NCBI RefSeq assembly: GCF_024710845.1
Contig: NZ_JANJTZ010000056.1
Coordinates: 243,635 to 307,634 of the forward strand
Reading direction: 5' to 3'
DNA from: Mesorhizobium sp.
Lineage (GTDB): Bacteria; Pseudomonadota; Alphaproteobacteria; Rhizobiales; Rhizobiaceae
DNA length: 64,000 nucleotides
Part shown: positions 18,141 through 27,027 of the stretch, piece after piece
Layout: each line of letters starts with the position of its first letter
Position numbering within the stretch: position 1 is the stretch's first letter
Made by a program: the position numbers and the translations under genes
The notes under the pieces: generated by a model
Told to the model about the DNA's origin: nothing
Seen by the model: only the letters and a program-made list of their open reading frames with translations
The model's database searches: none

Positions 18141-18857
18141 TCAATTCTTCCGTCCGAGATAGACTTCACGGACGCGTGCGTCGGCCATGACCTTGTCGAC
18201 CTGGTCCTCCATCAGAATCCGACCCTGGGCAAAGACCGTGACCAGGCCCGCGATCGACCGGATGAACTGCATGTCATGCTCGACGATGACGACGGCCGCA
18301 TCACGGCTGATGTCCGTGACGATCTCTCCGAGCGTCGCTATCTCGGCTGCGGTCAGGCCAGCCGCCGGCTCGTCCAGCAGGACCAGCCAGGGCCGCGACG
18401 CAAGGATCATGGACAGTTCGACGCGCTGGCGTTCGCCATGGGAAAGGCTTCCGACCACGCTGTTGGCGAGCGAGGATACGGCCAGCCGCTCCATGGCTTC
18501 CGCAACCCGCGACGCCACACCGTCCGCCGCGGTGACGCGATGCGCCGCAAGCCAGACATTCTCGCGAACGGTAAACCCGTCCAGCACGCTGGGGACCTGG
18601 GTCTTGATGCCCACGCCGAGCCGCGCGACCTGATGCGGATCCCAGGTGGTCGTCTCGTGACCGTTGATCCAGACTTCGCCGGACGTCGCTTTCAGCATGC
18701 CGGTGATGCATTTGAAGAACGTGCTCTTGCCGGCACCGTTCGGGCCGATGAGGCAGCGCAACTCGTTGCGCCGCAGCGAGAAGTCGACATTGTCGACGGC
18801 GGTGACGCCACCGAACCGCATCGTCAGGCCGCGCGTCTGAACGACACTGTCAGACAT
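18141..18857 (-). CDS. livG: Liv/Urt-type ABC transporter ATP-binding protein (LivG type)
   Basis: This 238-residue ATPase has Walker A GPNGAGKST near residue 38, the signature LSHGERQRVEL, Walker B LVLLDEPAAGL and the switch His in VIVEHDMQFI. The signature starts LSHGE in place of LSGGE, as in the urea-transporter subgroup UrtD. The start is the ATG at 18857 (MSDSVVQTRGLTMRFGG), which overlaps the end of livM by 8 bases; a longer frame upstream would run through livM coding sequence. It is one half of the nucleotide-binding pair; the other half is the ATPase domain of the amidase fusion encoded 4 bases downstream. Confidence 0.92.
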   Translation of the reverse strand: MSDSVVQTRGLTMRFGGVTAVDNVDFSLRRNELRCLIGPNGAGKSTFFKCITGMLKATSGEVWINGHETTTWDPHQVARLGVGIKTQVPSVLDGFTVRENVWLAAHRVTAADGVASRVAEAMERLAVSSLANSVVGSLSHGERQRVELSMILASRPWLVLLDEPAAGLTAAEIATLGEIVTDISRDAAVVIVEHDMQFIRSIAGLVTVFAQGRILMEDQVDKVMADARVREVYLGRKN

Positions 18858-19890
18858 GAGCGCGCTCCGCGGGCGACGCGCCCGGCCTGCGCCTGGTCCC
18901 ACCCGTCTGTGGGCGCTGGAAGGAGCGCCGCAGCTCGGTGCCGAGCGTCGGCACGACGCCACGCGGCATCAGAAGCACGCACAGAATGAGTATGGCGCCG
19001 AGCACGAGCGTATTGTCGATGACGGATTGCTGGCCGAGCGCAAACTTCAGATAGGCGAGTATCATGGCGCCGATGACCGGGCCGACTAGTGTCCCCAGCC
19101 CGCCGACGATGCACCAGATGATGATCTCCGCCGACTGCCCCAGCGAGAACATTCCCGGCGTCACGATCTCCGCCCAGGATGCGTAGAGCGTGCCGGCCAG
19201 CCCAGCTATCGCGCCACCGATCGAGAACAGCAGCGTCTTGCGGGCGCGGGCGTCATAGCCCAGCAGCTCGACCCGGAGTTCGTTCTCCCTGATGGCCATC
19301 GCGATGCGCCCGAACGGGCTTGCCAGCAGCCAGCGGACCAGCAGATAGACGATGAGCAGCGCCACCGCGGTGAGATAGTAGTACGCGTCCCCGAAGATGT
19401 AGCCTGACGGGTCGCCCGGCACATTAAGCGTCTGGAATCCCGGTATGCCGTTGAAGCCGCCGAGCCGTGCCGTTCCGATCACATATTCCGGGCCGGCGGT
19501 CGAGTTCATGAAGCGGAAGAACAATAAGGTCACCACCAGCGTGATCACGCCGAGGTAGACGTCGGACAGCCGCCCGTAGAACATCATGGCGCCCAGCGCC
19601 GCGGCGAACAGGAAGGGAATGGCGATGCCCAGCAGAAACGGCACGGTGCTCTCGCCGATGTTGATCGCGGCGATTGCGTAGGTGTAGGCGCCAAGCCCGA
19701 AGAAGGCTGCCTGGCCGAAACACAGGATGCCGCCGAACCCCCAGATCAGCCCCAGGCTCAGCGCGAGGATTCCATAGATGACCAGCAGCGTCAGGGTGTA
19801 GGTCCCGATCAGCGCCGGCGCGACGGCCAGGACGATCGCCGACACGATCGCCACCAGCAGCGCATGCCTCATCTCGCCGCGCATCGTCAC
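18850..19890 (-). CDS. livM: Liv/Urt-type ABC transporter permease (LivM type)
   Basis: This is a 346-residue inner-membrane permease with about ten hydrophobic segments. The stretch ILALSLGLIWGFGGILCFGQAAFFGLGAY is the family hallmark, and AMAIRENELRVELLGYDARARKTLLFSIGGAIAGLAG is the cytoplasmic loop that contacts the ATPase. The C-terminal 30 residues are basic and proline-rich. It overlaps livH by 4 bases (ATGA) and livG by 8. In this operon it should carry an amide or related short nitrogen compound, judging by the amidase domain downstream. Confidence 0.92.
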   Translation of the reverse strand: MTMRGEMRHALLVAIVSAIVLAVAPALIGTYTLTLLVIYGILALSLGLIWGFGGILCFGQAAFFGLGAYTYAIAAINIGESTVPFLLGIAIPFLFAAALGAMMFYGRLSDVYLGVITLVVTLLFFRFMNSTAGPEYVIGTARLGGFNGIPGFQTLNVPGDPSGYIFGDAYYYLTAVALLIVYLLVRWLLASPFGRIAMAIRENELRVELLGYDARARKTLLFSIGGAIAGLAGTLYASWAEIVTPGMFSLGQSAEIIIWCIVGGLGTLVGPVIGAMILAYLKFALGQQSVIDNTLVLGAILILCVLLMPRGVVPTLGTELRRSFQRPQTGGTRRRPGASPAERAHV

Positions 19891-20753
19891 ATCGCCCCCC
19901 GGAAGAAGCGGCTGGTTATTCCCTGCGGGAGGAGCCTGAGGAGGACGACCGCGATGAGGAGCAAGGCGATCTCGCCAACCATCGGGGTGGTGGCAAGAGT
20001 GAATATCTGCGACGTGGCGCCGAACAGAACAGCGCTCGAAACGAGACCGGCGATGACGGAAGCGCCGCCGGAGATGACCGTTATGAACGCCTTCGCGATG
20101 TAGGCGCTGCCGATCGTGGGGACCAGGCCGAGAAGCGGCGCGAACAGGCCGCCAGCAAGCCCCGCAAGCGCGGAACCGGCGAAGAACGTGAGCATGTACA
20201 CCCGCTCGGGATTGTAGCCGAGGGCCGACGCCATCGCCGGATTCTGCATGGCGCCTCTGGCCACGAGGCCGGCCCGCGTCCCGGCGAGAACGGCAAACAT
20301 CGCGACCAGAATGGCGACCGCGGCCAGGATGATGAAGAAGCTGTAGCCGTTGACCTGATACCGGCCGATGGCAAAGCCGGGGATAGGTGGCGATATCCCG
20401 GTCGTAGTGTTGCCGAAGATCATGCTGGCGAGGCCGATGAGAAGAAGGCTCAGCCCCCAGGTCGCGAGCATCGTGTCGACGAGCCGCCCGTAGAGACGAC
20501 GGATGATCAATCGCTCGACGATGACGCCGAGCACGCCAACCACGATCGGCGCGACGATCAGCATGGCAATGTAGATGTTGATGCCCGACTTGACGGCAAC
20601 GATGGTGGCGTAGCCGCCAACCATCATGAACTCGCCATGCGCCAGGTTGATCACACGCATCATTCCGAACACGACCGCCAGGCCGGAGCTGATGACCACG
20701 AGGCTGGCGAGCGCGTACAGGATTTCGACCGCGAAGATTGCCGCAAGATCCAT
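19887..20753 (-). CDS. livH: Liv/Urt-type ABC transporter permease (LivH type)
   Basis: This is a 288-residue permease that pairs with LivM. The N-terminal SGLAVVFGMMRVINLAHGEFMMVGGY stretch is the LivH/UrtB signature. The cytoplasmic loop ARGAMQNPAMASALGYNPERVYMLTFF contacts the ATPases. The length is typical. It overlaps livM by 4 bases and starts 74 bases downstream of the binding-protein gene. Confidence 0.92.
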   Translation of the reverse strand: MDLAAIFAVEILYALASLVVISSGLAVVFGMMRVINLAHGEFMMVGGYATIVAVKSGINIYIAMLIVAPIVVGVLGVIVERLIIRRLYGRLVDTMLATWGLSLLLIGLASMIFGNTTTGISPPIPGFAIGRYQVNGYSFFIILAAVAILVAMFAVLAGTRAGLVARGAMQNPAMASALGYNPERVYMLTFFAGSALAGLAGGLFAPLLGLVPTIGSAYIAKAFITVISGGASVIAGLVSSAVLFGATSQIFTLATTPMVGEIALLLIAVVLLRLLPQGITSRFFRGAM

Positions 20754-20827
20754 TGCGTTTCGTTCCGCTGGTTCATTCGGGGTTGGACTGACGAAGGGGC
20801 GCCGGAAACCCGGCGCCCGATACGAGA

Positions 20828-22054
20828 TCAGATCTTGATCTCGTACTGCGTGTTGTCGTCAGGGTTGGCCGCGAGGTCGCAGACGCCTTGCGTATCCGAC
20901 GGCTGGCGTTGCTGGAAGCTCTCGAGAACCTTGAGCTTCTGGCCGGACATCTCCATCAGGTGAACGTCGAGAACCGCGTGATGCGTCTTCGGATCGATGA
21001 GCACCTTGCCGCCGGGCCCCTCGAACGACAGGCCGCTTTCGATCGCTCCAGTGAGCTTATCGCGTCCGACATCGCCGGCCTTTCGCACCGCCTCGGCCCA
21101 GACATGGATGCCCTGATAATGCGACACCGCGATCTCGTGGATCTGGTCGGTGTTGCCGTATTTGGCGGTCCAGGCCTTGAGGAATGCCTCGTTGGCGGGC
21201 GAGACAATTTCCGGCGAGTAGTTGTAGGCGACAAGGATGCCATCGCCTTCCTCAGCGGTGAGCACCTTGTGCTCGTTGCCAATTCCGATCGTCGTGGACG
21301 CCATCGGGATCTTGGACTTCATGCCGGCAGCGGCCCACTGGCGGAAGAACGAGAGATGAGGTCCCCCGACCAGCGCAGGCACGACGATATCCGGCGCGGC
21401 GCCCTGGATCTTCGCGATGGTCGATCCGAAGTCGGCAACGTCGAGCGGGAAGAAGTCGGTCTGCACGACTTCGCCCCCTGCATCCTTCGCGAACTTCTCG
21501 ATCCAGCGCGCGGTGATCTGGCCGTAGTTGTAGTCGGCAGCCAGCACGTAGATCTTCTTGCCCCACTTCTTGATCGCGGCCGGAATGAGGACCTCGACCT
21601 GCTGCGACGGCGTGACACCGATGACGGTGATGTTGCGGTCGCAAACGCCGCCCTCGTAGAGCACGTTGTAGAAATAGGGCACGCCGGACTTGCGCAGGGT
21701 CTGGCGGATCGCCTCGCGGGAGGCGGAGAGAATGCCGCCGTGGACGACGTCAACCTTGTCGACACGAGCCAGTTGCTGGCCGTACTGCGTATAGAGTGCC
21801 ATGTCGGACTGCGTGTCGTAGGCGACGATCTCGACCTGACGGCCGAGCAGGCCGCCCGCGGCGTTGATTTCGTCGACAGCAAGCCGCAGCGCCATGTCCA
21901 TCGGCTTGCCGTAGGCGTCGAACGCACCGGATGTGTCCAGGATCGAGCCGAGCTTGATCGGATCGGCCGCCAGACTCCTGCCGGCACTTGCTCCCAATAT
22001 CCCAGCACCGGCAACCGCAGCCGAACTGGCCAAGAAAGTCCTTCTGTTGATCAT
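20828..22054 (-). CDS. Liv/Urt-type ABC transporter substrate-binding protein
   Basis: This 408-residue protein has a signal sequence with an NRRTFLASSA start (a Tat-like pair) and cleavage near SLAADP. The mature part is a type I periplasmic binding fold of the UrtA/FmdD/AmiC group: IKLGSILDTSGAFDAYGKPMDMALRLAVDEINAAGGLLGRQVEI, then VLAADYNYGQ. This group binds urea, short amides and amino acids. With an amidase in the same operon, an aliphatic amide is the likely ligand. The gene begins 32 bases after the flotillin-like gene and ends 74 bases before livH. Confidence 0.92.
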   Translation of the reverse strand: MINRRTFLASSAAVAGAGILGASAGRSLAADPIKLGSILDTSGAFDAYGKPMDMALRLAVDEINAAGGLLGRQVEIVAYDTQSDMALYTQYGQQLARVDKVDVVHGGILSASREAIRQTLRKSGVPYFYNVLYEGGVCDRNITVIGVTPSQQVEVLIPAAIKKWGKKIYVLAADYNYGQITARWIEKFAKDAGGEVVQTDFFPLDVADFGSTIAKIQGAAPDIVVPALVGGPHLSFFRQWAAAGMKSKIPMASTTIGIGNEHKVLTAEEGDGILVAYNYSPEIVSPANEAFLKAWTAKYGNTDQIHEIAVSHYQGIHVWAEAVRKAGDVGRDKLTGAIESGLSFEGPGGKVLIDPKTHHAVLDVHLMEMSGQKLKVLESFQQRQPSDTQGVCDLAANPDDNTQYEIKI

Positions 22055-22086
22055 GACATCTTCCCCTTTTGGTTTTTGTCGGAACG

Positions 22087-23700
22087 CTATTTCTGCTGAT
22101 CGTCTGCGGGTTTCTTCGACCGTATCGAAGGCGCGGCCCTGGCGGCCGCATCGGCGGTGCGCCCAGCCAGTTGGGAGTCGAAATCGAGGCCGATCTCGTC
22201 GCCGATCTTCTTCATGAACGGCAGCTGGACCGACATTCCGAGGATCGAATCCAGGGCCTGTCCGAACACCGAACCATCGCCGCCGGCACCGCCACCTCCA
22301 TTGCCGAGCCCACTGATGTGGTTGATCCGGATGGATTCGATCTTCTCGACCGGCTTCATCATCTGGGTGGCGATCTCGGGCAGCTTGTCGACCTTGTGCA
22401 TCTCGACCCGCGCCCTCAGCACCGCATCGCTCTGCCGGTTCTCCGCCTCGATTTGCGCCGAGCGTCCGGAAGCCTCGGCGACCAGGCGGTCGCGATCCGC
22501 GTTGGAGCGCAGCTGCACCGCTTCGCTCTCCGCCTTGGCGATCGAGATGATCGTACCGACCTTGGACTTGACCCTGGCGTCGTCGGTTTCGTTCTCCTGG
22601 GCAACCTTGAGCATGGCCAGCTTGCGCGCGCGCTCCGCCGCCGCGATATCCTTGGTGGTCTGGACGCTCTCCTGCGCCTCCACCAGCTTGCCGCGGGCGC
22701 CTTCCACCTTGGCCTGCTCGATCGATTCCTCGCCGCGTTTCGCGGCAAGCACGATGGCATTGTCGATCTTGGCCTTCTCGACTTCGAGCAGCGCCTGCAT
22801 CTCGCGACGGCGCAGGTTTAGGTCGCGCTCTATCTCCGCCTGCTTGATCTCACCCACCTTGGCGATCTGCAGGGCCTCGGAGTGACGTGCCGCCTCGGTC
22901 TTGCTCGTTTCGAGTTCGGTGTTCGAACTGATGCGCTGGCGTTCGATCTCGAGCCGGTTGGCGATCTCGTATTCCTGCTGCTCGCGCTCGAAGCGCAGCC
23001 GCTCACGCGTCTGCTCCAACTGACGCTTCCGTACCGCAATATCGGACTCCGCCTCCACGTCGATGCGCGCCTTGCGGTTCTCCGCCACAACTTCGGCCAG
23101 TCTGCGCATGCCGACGGCGTTGAAGGCGTTGGTGTCGTCCAGCGAGGAGAACGGCGTCTGGTCAAGTAGCACCAGGGAGACGAAATCGACGACCAGCCCT
23201 GAACGGGAAAGGTCGCCGCGCAGGCGCTTGCCGACCGAATCCGAGAACCCGCTCCGGTCCGCATGAAGTGCGTCCATCGTCCGCAGCGCGACCTCGGCCT
23301 GCGCCGCGTCAATCAGCTTGCCCTCCAGCAGTGACTGGATCTCGTCGTCGCGGAACGATTTCGCTCCCAAGGCTTGGGCAGCCACGGCAATGCCCGCGGG
23401 ATCGGGATCGACACGGACCTGAAACTCCATGCCGATATCCACACGGAGGCGGTCTTCCGAGATCAGCGCCTTCGAGCCGCTGCGGTCGATCCGGAGCCGG
23501 ATGGACCGCATGCTTATGCGCTCGACCCGATGCAGGATCGGGAGCGCGAACGCACCGCCATCGACGATGACCTTGCGGCCGCCCGCACCCGTGCGGATCA
23601 GCGCGACATCCCGGGAGGACTTCACGTAGTACCGATTGAGAAAGAGAACGGCGACGATGACCGCGACGACAAGCGCCAGGAATCCGAAAAACCAAACCAA
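22087..23700 (-). CDS. Flotillin/YqiK-like SPFH-domain membrane protein
   Basis: This 537-residue protein has one N-terminal membrane segment (about residues 3-22, FFGFLALVVAVIVAVLFL). An SPFH/band 7 domain follows (about 28-200, including ALPILHRVERISMRSIRLRID). A long Glu/Ala/Arg-rich coiled coil (about 205-450) and a Gly-rich tail complete it. Flotillins form membrane scaffolds. The start is a TTG at 23700 supported by AAAGGGG 7 bases upstream; no ATG lies near. It is the first gene of the amide-uptake operon, an unusual partner for a Liv-type transporter, and might cluster the transporter and its fused amidase. That role is an inference. Confidence 0.88.
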   Translation of the reverse strand: MVWFFGFLALVVAVIVAVLFLNRYYVKSSRDVALIRTGAGGRKVIVDGGAFALPILHRVERISMRSIRLRIDRSGSKALISEDRLRVDIGMEFQVRVDPDPAGIAVAAQALGAKSFRDDEIQSLLEGKLIDAAQAEVALRTMDALHADRSGFSDSVGKRLRGDLSRSGLVVDFVSLVLLDQTPFSSLDDTNAFNAVGMRRLAEVVAENRKARIDVEAESDIAVRKRQLEQTRERLRFEREQQEYEIANRLEIERQRISSNTELETSKTEAARHSEALQIAKVGEIKQAEIERDLNLRRREMQALLEVEKAKIDNAIVLAAKRGEESIEQAKVEGARGKLVEAQESVQTTKDIAAAERARKLAMLKVAQENETDDARVKSKVGTIISIAKAESEAVQLRSNADRDRLVAEASGRSAQIEAENRQSDAVLRARVEMHKVDKLPEIATQMMKPVEKIESIRINHISGLGNGGGGAGGDGSVFGQALDSILGMSVQLPFMKKIGDEIGLDFDSQLAGRTADAAARAAPSIRSKKPADDQQK

Positions 23701-24038
23701 GCGGGTCCCCTTTCTCCCATTATTTGAATTGGAAAATAGCTAGCTCATATTGTTTTCCATTTCAAGCTTTTGTTTTCCGTTTCAATCATTCCAGGCGTGA
23801 GGTCGCGTTGGGCGACAACCGTGCAACGAAAGGGTGGGGTGTCCGGTGCTGAAGCGGCAGGGTCTGCGCGACGGACGCGGATTGAAATGCCGGAGCGGGC
23901 GCAATGGGGCTCCGGACGCCGGTCACGTCCCGGTCGTCTATGTAGCTGATCAGGAGATGGGGAGACGGATGGCAGCGCTGGGGCGACTCAGATGGCCGCC
24001 AATTCCAGGTTGGCGTAGTCCGCGAGAGACGCGGAGCG
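23701..24038. promoter_or_regulatory. Intergenic promoter region with repeated TTTTCCA boxes
   Basis: This gap between the flotillin operon and the AmiC-like gene is AT-rich at its left end. Two 16-base direct repeats, TTGTTTTCCATTTCAA (23750-23765) and TTGTTTTCCGTTTCAA (23770-23785), are spaced 20 bases apart. An inverted copy, TTGAATTGGAAAATA, is at 23724-23738. On the minus strand a promoter TTGAAA (23765-23760), 17 bases, TAGCTA (23742-23737) overlaps these boxes. The same TTGGAAAATA core recurs at the MarR promoter. Nothing recognisable was seen at 23800-24038. Confidence 0.6.
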
Positions 24039-25148
24039 TCAGGCCAGTTGTTCGGTCACGCAGAATTGCACACCGTCGGCGCGCGCCAGATAGACCGACG
24101 TCTCTTTCTTCGCGTTGGAATAGTAGCGGCCGTCGCGTGCGCTCTGGTAGTCGATTGCCGCGCGTCTGGAATCGTCTTCTCGACGCATCATGGCGGAGTA
24201 GAAGTTCATCCCCTCGTATATCGATTGCCCGAATGAGTTGAGCATCGGTGGAGGTTTACGCAACCCCGCCTCATAGCGCTCCCTGAACGCGAGGTTCTGG
24301 TCGGTCTGCAACGAACTGAAATAGGCCGCCGAGACGAAGAGACGCTTGGTGTTGGCGCTCTCGCTGGCGAGGAGTGCATTCTCTTCCAGCACGGTCGACA
24401 AGCGGAAGATGCGACGGTCGAGGTTCATCGCGCCAAAACTGCGGTTGAACTCCACGCCGTCCTGCCCGATCAGCGACACGAGGACGATATCGGGCCGGGA
24501 CTTGGCGATGCGCTCCACCAGCCACGACGCGTCCTCGAGCCCGAAAGGGACATAGCCTTCAAAGACGACGTTGCCTCCCGTTTCGGCAATGGTCCGCTTG
24601 GCGACTACGTGCGACATCCGCGGCCACACATAATCGTTGCCGATGAGGGCCCAGCGCTTGACCTTGAGCGTGTCGGTCAGGCGCCGGATCGCGGGCACCA
24701 GGTTCTGGTCGGGCGTGTCGCCTATGGTGAACACGTTCGGCGAATGCTCGTTACCTTCGTAATGCGGCGTGTAGATATGCGGCACCCTGCCCGCGATGAT
24801 CTTGTTGAGCCGCTGCCGGACGGAACTCACGCTCATGCCGACGACGCCGGAGATCTCGCCATTGTCCAGCAGTTCGTTGATCTCCCGTTCGAGCGTATGA
24901 ACGGTGTCGGCATCCGAGTTGAGAAAGATCGGCTCGAGGGGAAGCCCGTTTATGCCGTCGGCAGCGTTGATCTCGCCGATCGCCACCTGCGCGCAGGAGA
25001 TACACGAGGGACCCCAGATCCCGGCGGAGCCGCCGATCGGAACCAGCACGGCCACGCGATGCGTCTCGTCGCCACGTTCCCACGGCAACAGGCCGGCCCG
25101 TGGACCGCTGATCCGTGCCTTGGGCACCGAACAGTCGACTGCCTCCAT
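24039..25148 (-). CDS. AmiC-like amide sensor (periplasmic-binding fold, cytoplasmic)
   Basis: This 369-residue protein has the type I binding-protein fold but no signal peptide. Segments such as HIYTPHYEGNEHSPNVFTIG and WALIGNDYVWPRMSHVV align with the pseudomonad amide sensor AmiC (YEGFEYSPN, GSDYIYPRE). AmiC binds short amides in the cytosol and restrains the antiterminator AmiR; no AmiR-like ANTAR gene is present here. The ATG at 25148 is preferred; the frame extends to a TTG at 25196 inside the operator. It is divergent from the MarR gene and upstream of the amide operon, so it may sense the same amide. It could instead be an exported binding protein that has lost its signal. Confidence 0.75.
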   Translation of the reverse strand: MEAVDCSVPKARISGPRAGLLPWERGDETHRVAVLVPIGGSAGIWGPSCISCAQVAIGEINAADGINGLPLEPIFLNSDADTVHTLEREINELLDNGEISGVVGMSVSSVRQRLNKIIAGRVPHIYTPHYEGNEHSPNVFTIGDTPDQNLVPAIRRLTDTLKVKRWALIGNDYVWPRMSHVVAKRTIAETGGNVVFEGYVPFGLEDASWLVERIAKSRPDIVLVSLIGQDGVEFNRSFGAMNLDRRIFRLSTVLEENALLASESANTKRLFVSAAYFSSLQTDQNLAFRERYEAGLRKPPPMLNSFGQSIYEGMNFYSAMMRREDDSRRAAIDYQSARDGRYYSNAKKETSVYLARADGVQFCVTEQLA

Positions 25149-25186
25149 CTTGGCCTGCACCCTTCCCCCGGGTAATTGACCACATT

Positions 25187-25204
25187 TATTTTCCAACTAA
25201 AATA
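25187..25204. promoter_or_regulatory. Candidate MarR operator
   Basis: TATTTTCCAACTAAAATA is an inverted repeat of TATTTT arms around 6 bases. It lies between the divergent AmiC-like and MarR genes. Its TATTTTCCAA half is identical to the box at 23729-23738 in front of the flotillin operon, read on the other strand. Confidence 0.55.
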
Positions 25205-25271
25205 TTCTACTCTCGAACGCAAATCAATCGCCGAAACGCGAACCGTCACTAGGGAACGAGAAGCGCACGAA

Positions 25272-25715
25272 ATGCCGAAGTCCGACCTCCATAGGGATCT
25301 GACCTACCTGATCGCAGGCGCCCATCGCCGTCTCTACGCGAAGCTGGAGCGCGTCGTTCAGCAGGACGGACTGACAGTGGAGCAATGGCGGGTCCTGGAG
25401 GCCCTCAGCGAACGAGACGGATGTTCGATGGGAGAACTGGCCGAACTGGTCCTGATGAACCATCCGGCCTTGACCAAGCTTGCGGACAGAATGGTTGCTG
25501 ACGGTCTCATCCACCGGGTGGCGGACACGTCGGACCAAAGGCGGGTTCTGGTTCATAATACGGAGCGCGGCAACGCGTTCTTCCAGCGGGTCGAACGCAA
25601 GGTTACCGTTCACAACAAACATCTGGAGAATGTGATCGGAGCGTCCAAGGCTGCCGCGCTGCGAGCCCTTCTCGAAGACCTCGCGAGCGAGGAACTCGAG
25701 GGGGTAAGAGGGTGA
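25272..25715 (+). CDS. MarR family transcriptional regulator
   Basis: This is a 147-residue winged-helix regulator. The core reads LTVEQWRVLEALSERDGCSMGELAELVLMNHPALTKLADRMVADGLIHRVADTSDQRRVLVHNTERG, with the wing DTSDQRRV typical of MarR. The start ATG at 25272 has GAGAAG upstream; the frame is open further but the extra residues overlap the operator. It is divergent from the AmiC-like gene. Shared TTTTCCA boxes suggest it controls both that gene and the flotillin/ABC/amidase operon, with an amide or aromatic acid as possible ligand. Confidence 0.9.
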   Translation: MPKSDLHRDLTYLIAGAHRRLYAKLERVVQQDGLTVEQWRVLEALSERDGCSMGELAELVLMNHPALTKLADRMVADGLIHRVADTSDQRRVLVHNTERGNAFFQRVERKVTVHNKHLENVIGASKAAALRALLEDLASEELEGVRG

Positions 25716-25863
25716 ACTTCGAGTCTGCCCGAAAGGCTGAGGCCGACCGCTCATCGCCCTTCCGACCGCCGGGCGTGTGCTTCTCTGCGTTGTCGGCGCC
25801 GACTAGACCAAGATGAGGCCGGATTGAACCGTTCTGCCGGTTCTTCAGAACTCGGCCGGGTCG

Positions 25864-25889
25864 CGCCGCCGGGCGAGGCGCCGGCGGCG
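25864..25889. terminator. GC-rich hairpin between convergent genes
   Basis: CGCCGCCGG and CCGGCGGCG form a 9-base stem around an 8-base loop, between the end of marR and the end of the ugpC-like gene. No T-tract follows on either strand, so a terminator role is only suggested by position. Confidence 0.3.
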
Positions 25890-25951
25890 ACGAGGTCTGC
25901 AACCCGAACACCAGCGCCTGCATTGTCTCGGCGCCGACGGTCGGGAGCGGA

Positions 25952-27016
25952 TTAGATTCGGCGGCCAGTTTCCTCGTCGAAGAACAGGATGCGGTTCGGA
26001 TCGGGTCTGAGCTGGACCCTGTCGCCCGGTTTCAGCGCAACACGGTCGCGGAACAGACAGCGCATGGTTTCCTGTTCCGACCTGCCGAGGATGAAGGTCT
26101 CGGATCCCGTCGGCTCGGTCACTGTGACAGCGAGGCTTATGGCGCCTGCCGGGTCGATAGCGACGTGCTCCGGCCTGATGCCAAGCACGCCGCGCCGCCT
26201 TGGGGTGCCGGCCGGAACGCGTTCGAGCGGGACGATGATGCCGCCGTCGGTCTCGAACACCGCCTTGTCTTCAGTCCGGAATGAGCCGGGATAGAGGTTG
26301 ATCGCCGGCGAGCCGATAAACCCGGCGACGAACATGTTGTCCGGCTGGTCGTAGATTTCCAGCGGCTGGCCGATCTGCTCGACGATGCCGTCATGCATGA
26401 CGACAATGCGGTCAGCCATTGTCATCGCCTCGATCTGGTCGTGGGTGACGTAGATCGTCGTCGTCTTCAGCCGCTGGTAGAGTTCCTTGATCTCGGCGCG
26501 CATTTGCACGCGCAGCTTGGCGTCGAGGTTGGAAAGCGGCTCGTCGAAGAGGAACACCTGAGGATCGCGGACGATGGCGCGGCCCATGGCGACGCGCTGG
26601 CGCTGGCCGCCCGACAACTGTCGCGGCACGCGCCCGAGCAGTGGCGTCAGCGACAGGATGTCCGCTGCCTTGTTCACCCTTTGCTCGATCTCGCGCTTCG
26701 GGACACCCTTCAGCTTCAGCGAAAAGGCCATGTTCTCGGCGACCGTCATGTGCGGGTAGAGCGCGTAGTTCTGGAACACCATCGCGATGTCCCGGTCCTT
26801 CGGCGCCACGTTGTTGACGACCTTGGTACCTACGCGGATCTCGCCGCCGGTAATCTGCTCGAGGCCCGCGATCATCCGCAGCAGCGTCGACTTTCCGCAG
26901 CCGGACGGCCCCACCAGTGCGACGAACTCGCCGTCGCGGATATCGATGTCGATGCCCTTGACGACTTTGACGGAGCCGAAATCCTTGCGGACATCGACGA
27001 TCTGGACCGTAGCCAT
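25952..27016 (-). CDS. Sugar ABC transporter ATP-binding protein (UgpC/MalK type)
   Basis: This 354-residue ATPase has Walker [10 protein letters not shown] near residue 36, the signature [14 protein letters not shown], Walker [17 protein letters not shown] and the switch His in [19 protein letters not shown]-type regulatory domain occupies about residues 240-354 (GIRPEHVAI). This is the standard CUT1 energising subunit for sugars, polyols or glycerol-3-phosphate. The ATG at 27016 has AAAGGT upstream. It is the last gene of the minus-strand operon whose binding protein begins at 34159, separated from its permeases by regulatory and catabolic genes. Confidence 0.93.
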   Translation of the reverse strand: MATVQIVDVRKDFGSVKVVKGIDIDIRDGEFVALVGPSGCGKSTLLRMIAGLEQITGGEIRVGTKVVNNVAPKDRDIAMVFQNYALYPHMTVAENMAFSLKLKGVPKREIEQRVNKAADILSLTPLLGRVPRQLSGGQRQRVAMGRAIVRDPQVFLFDEPLSNLDAKLRVQMRAEIKELYQRLKTTTIYVTHDQIEAMTMADRIVVMHDGIVEQIGQPLEIYDQPDNMFVAGFIGSPAINLYPGSFRTEDKAVFETDGGIIVPLERVPAGTPRRRGVLGIRPEHVAIDPAGAISLAVTVTEPTGSETFILGRSEQETMRCLFRDRVALKPGDRVQLRPDPNRILFFDEETGRRI

Positions 27017-27027
27017 GACGTTACCTT

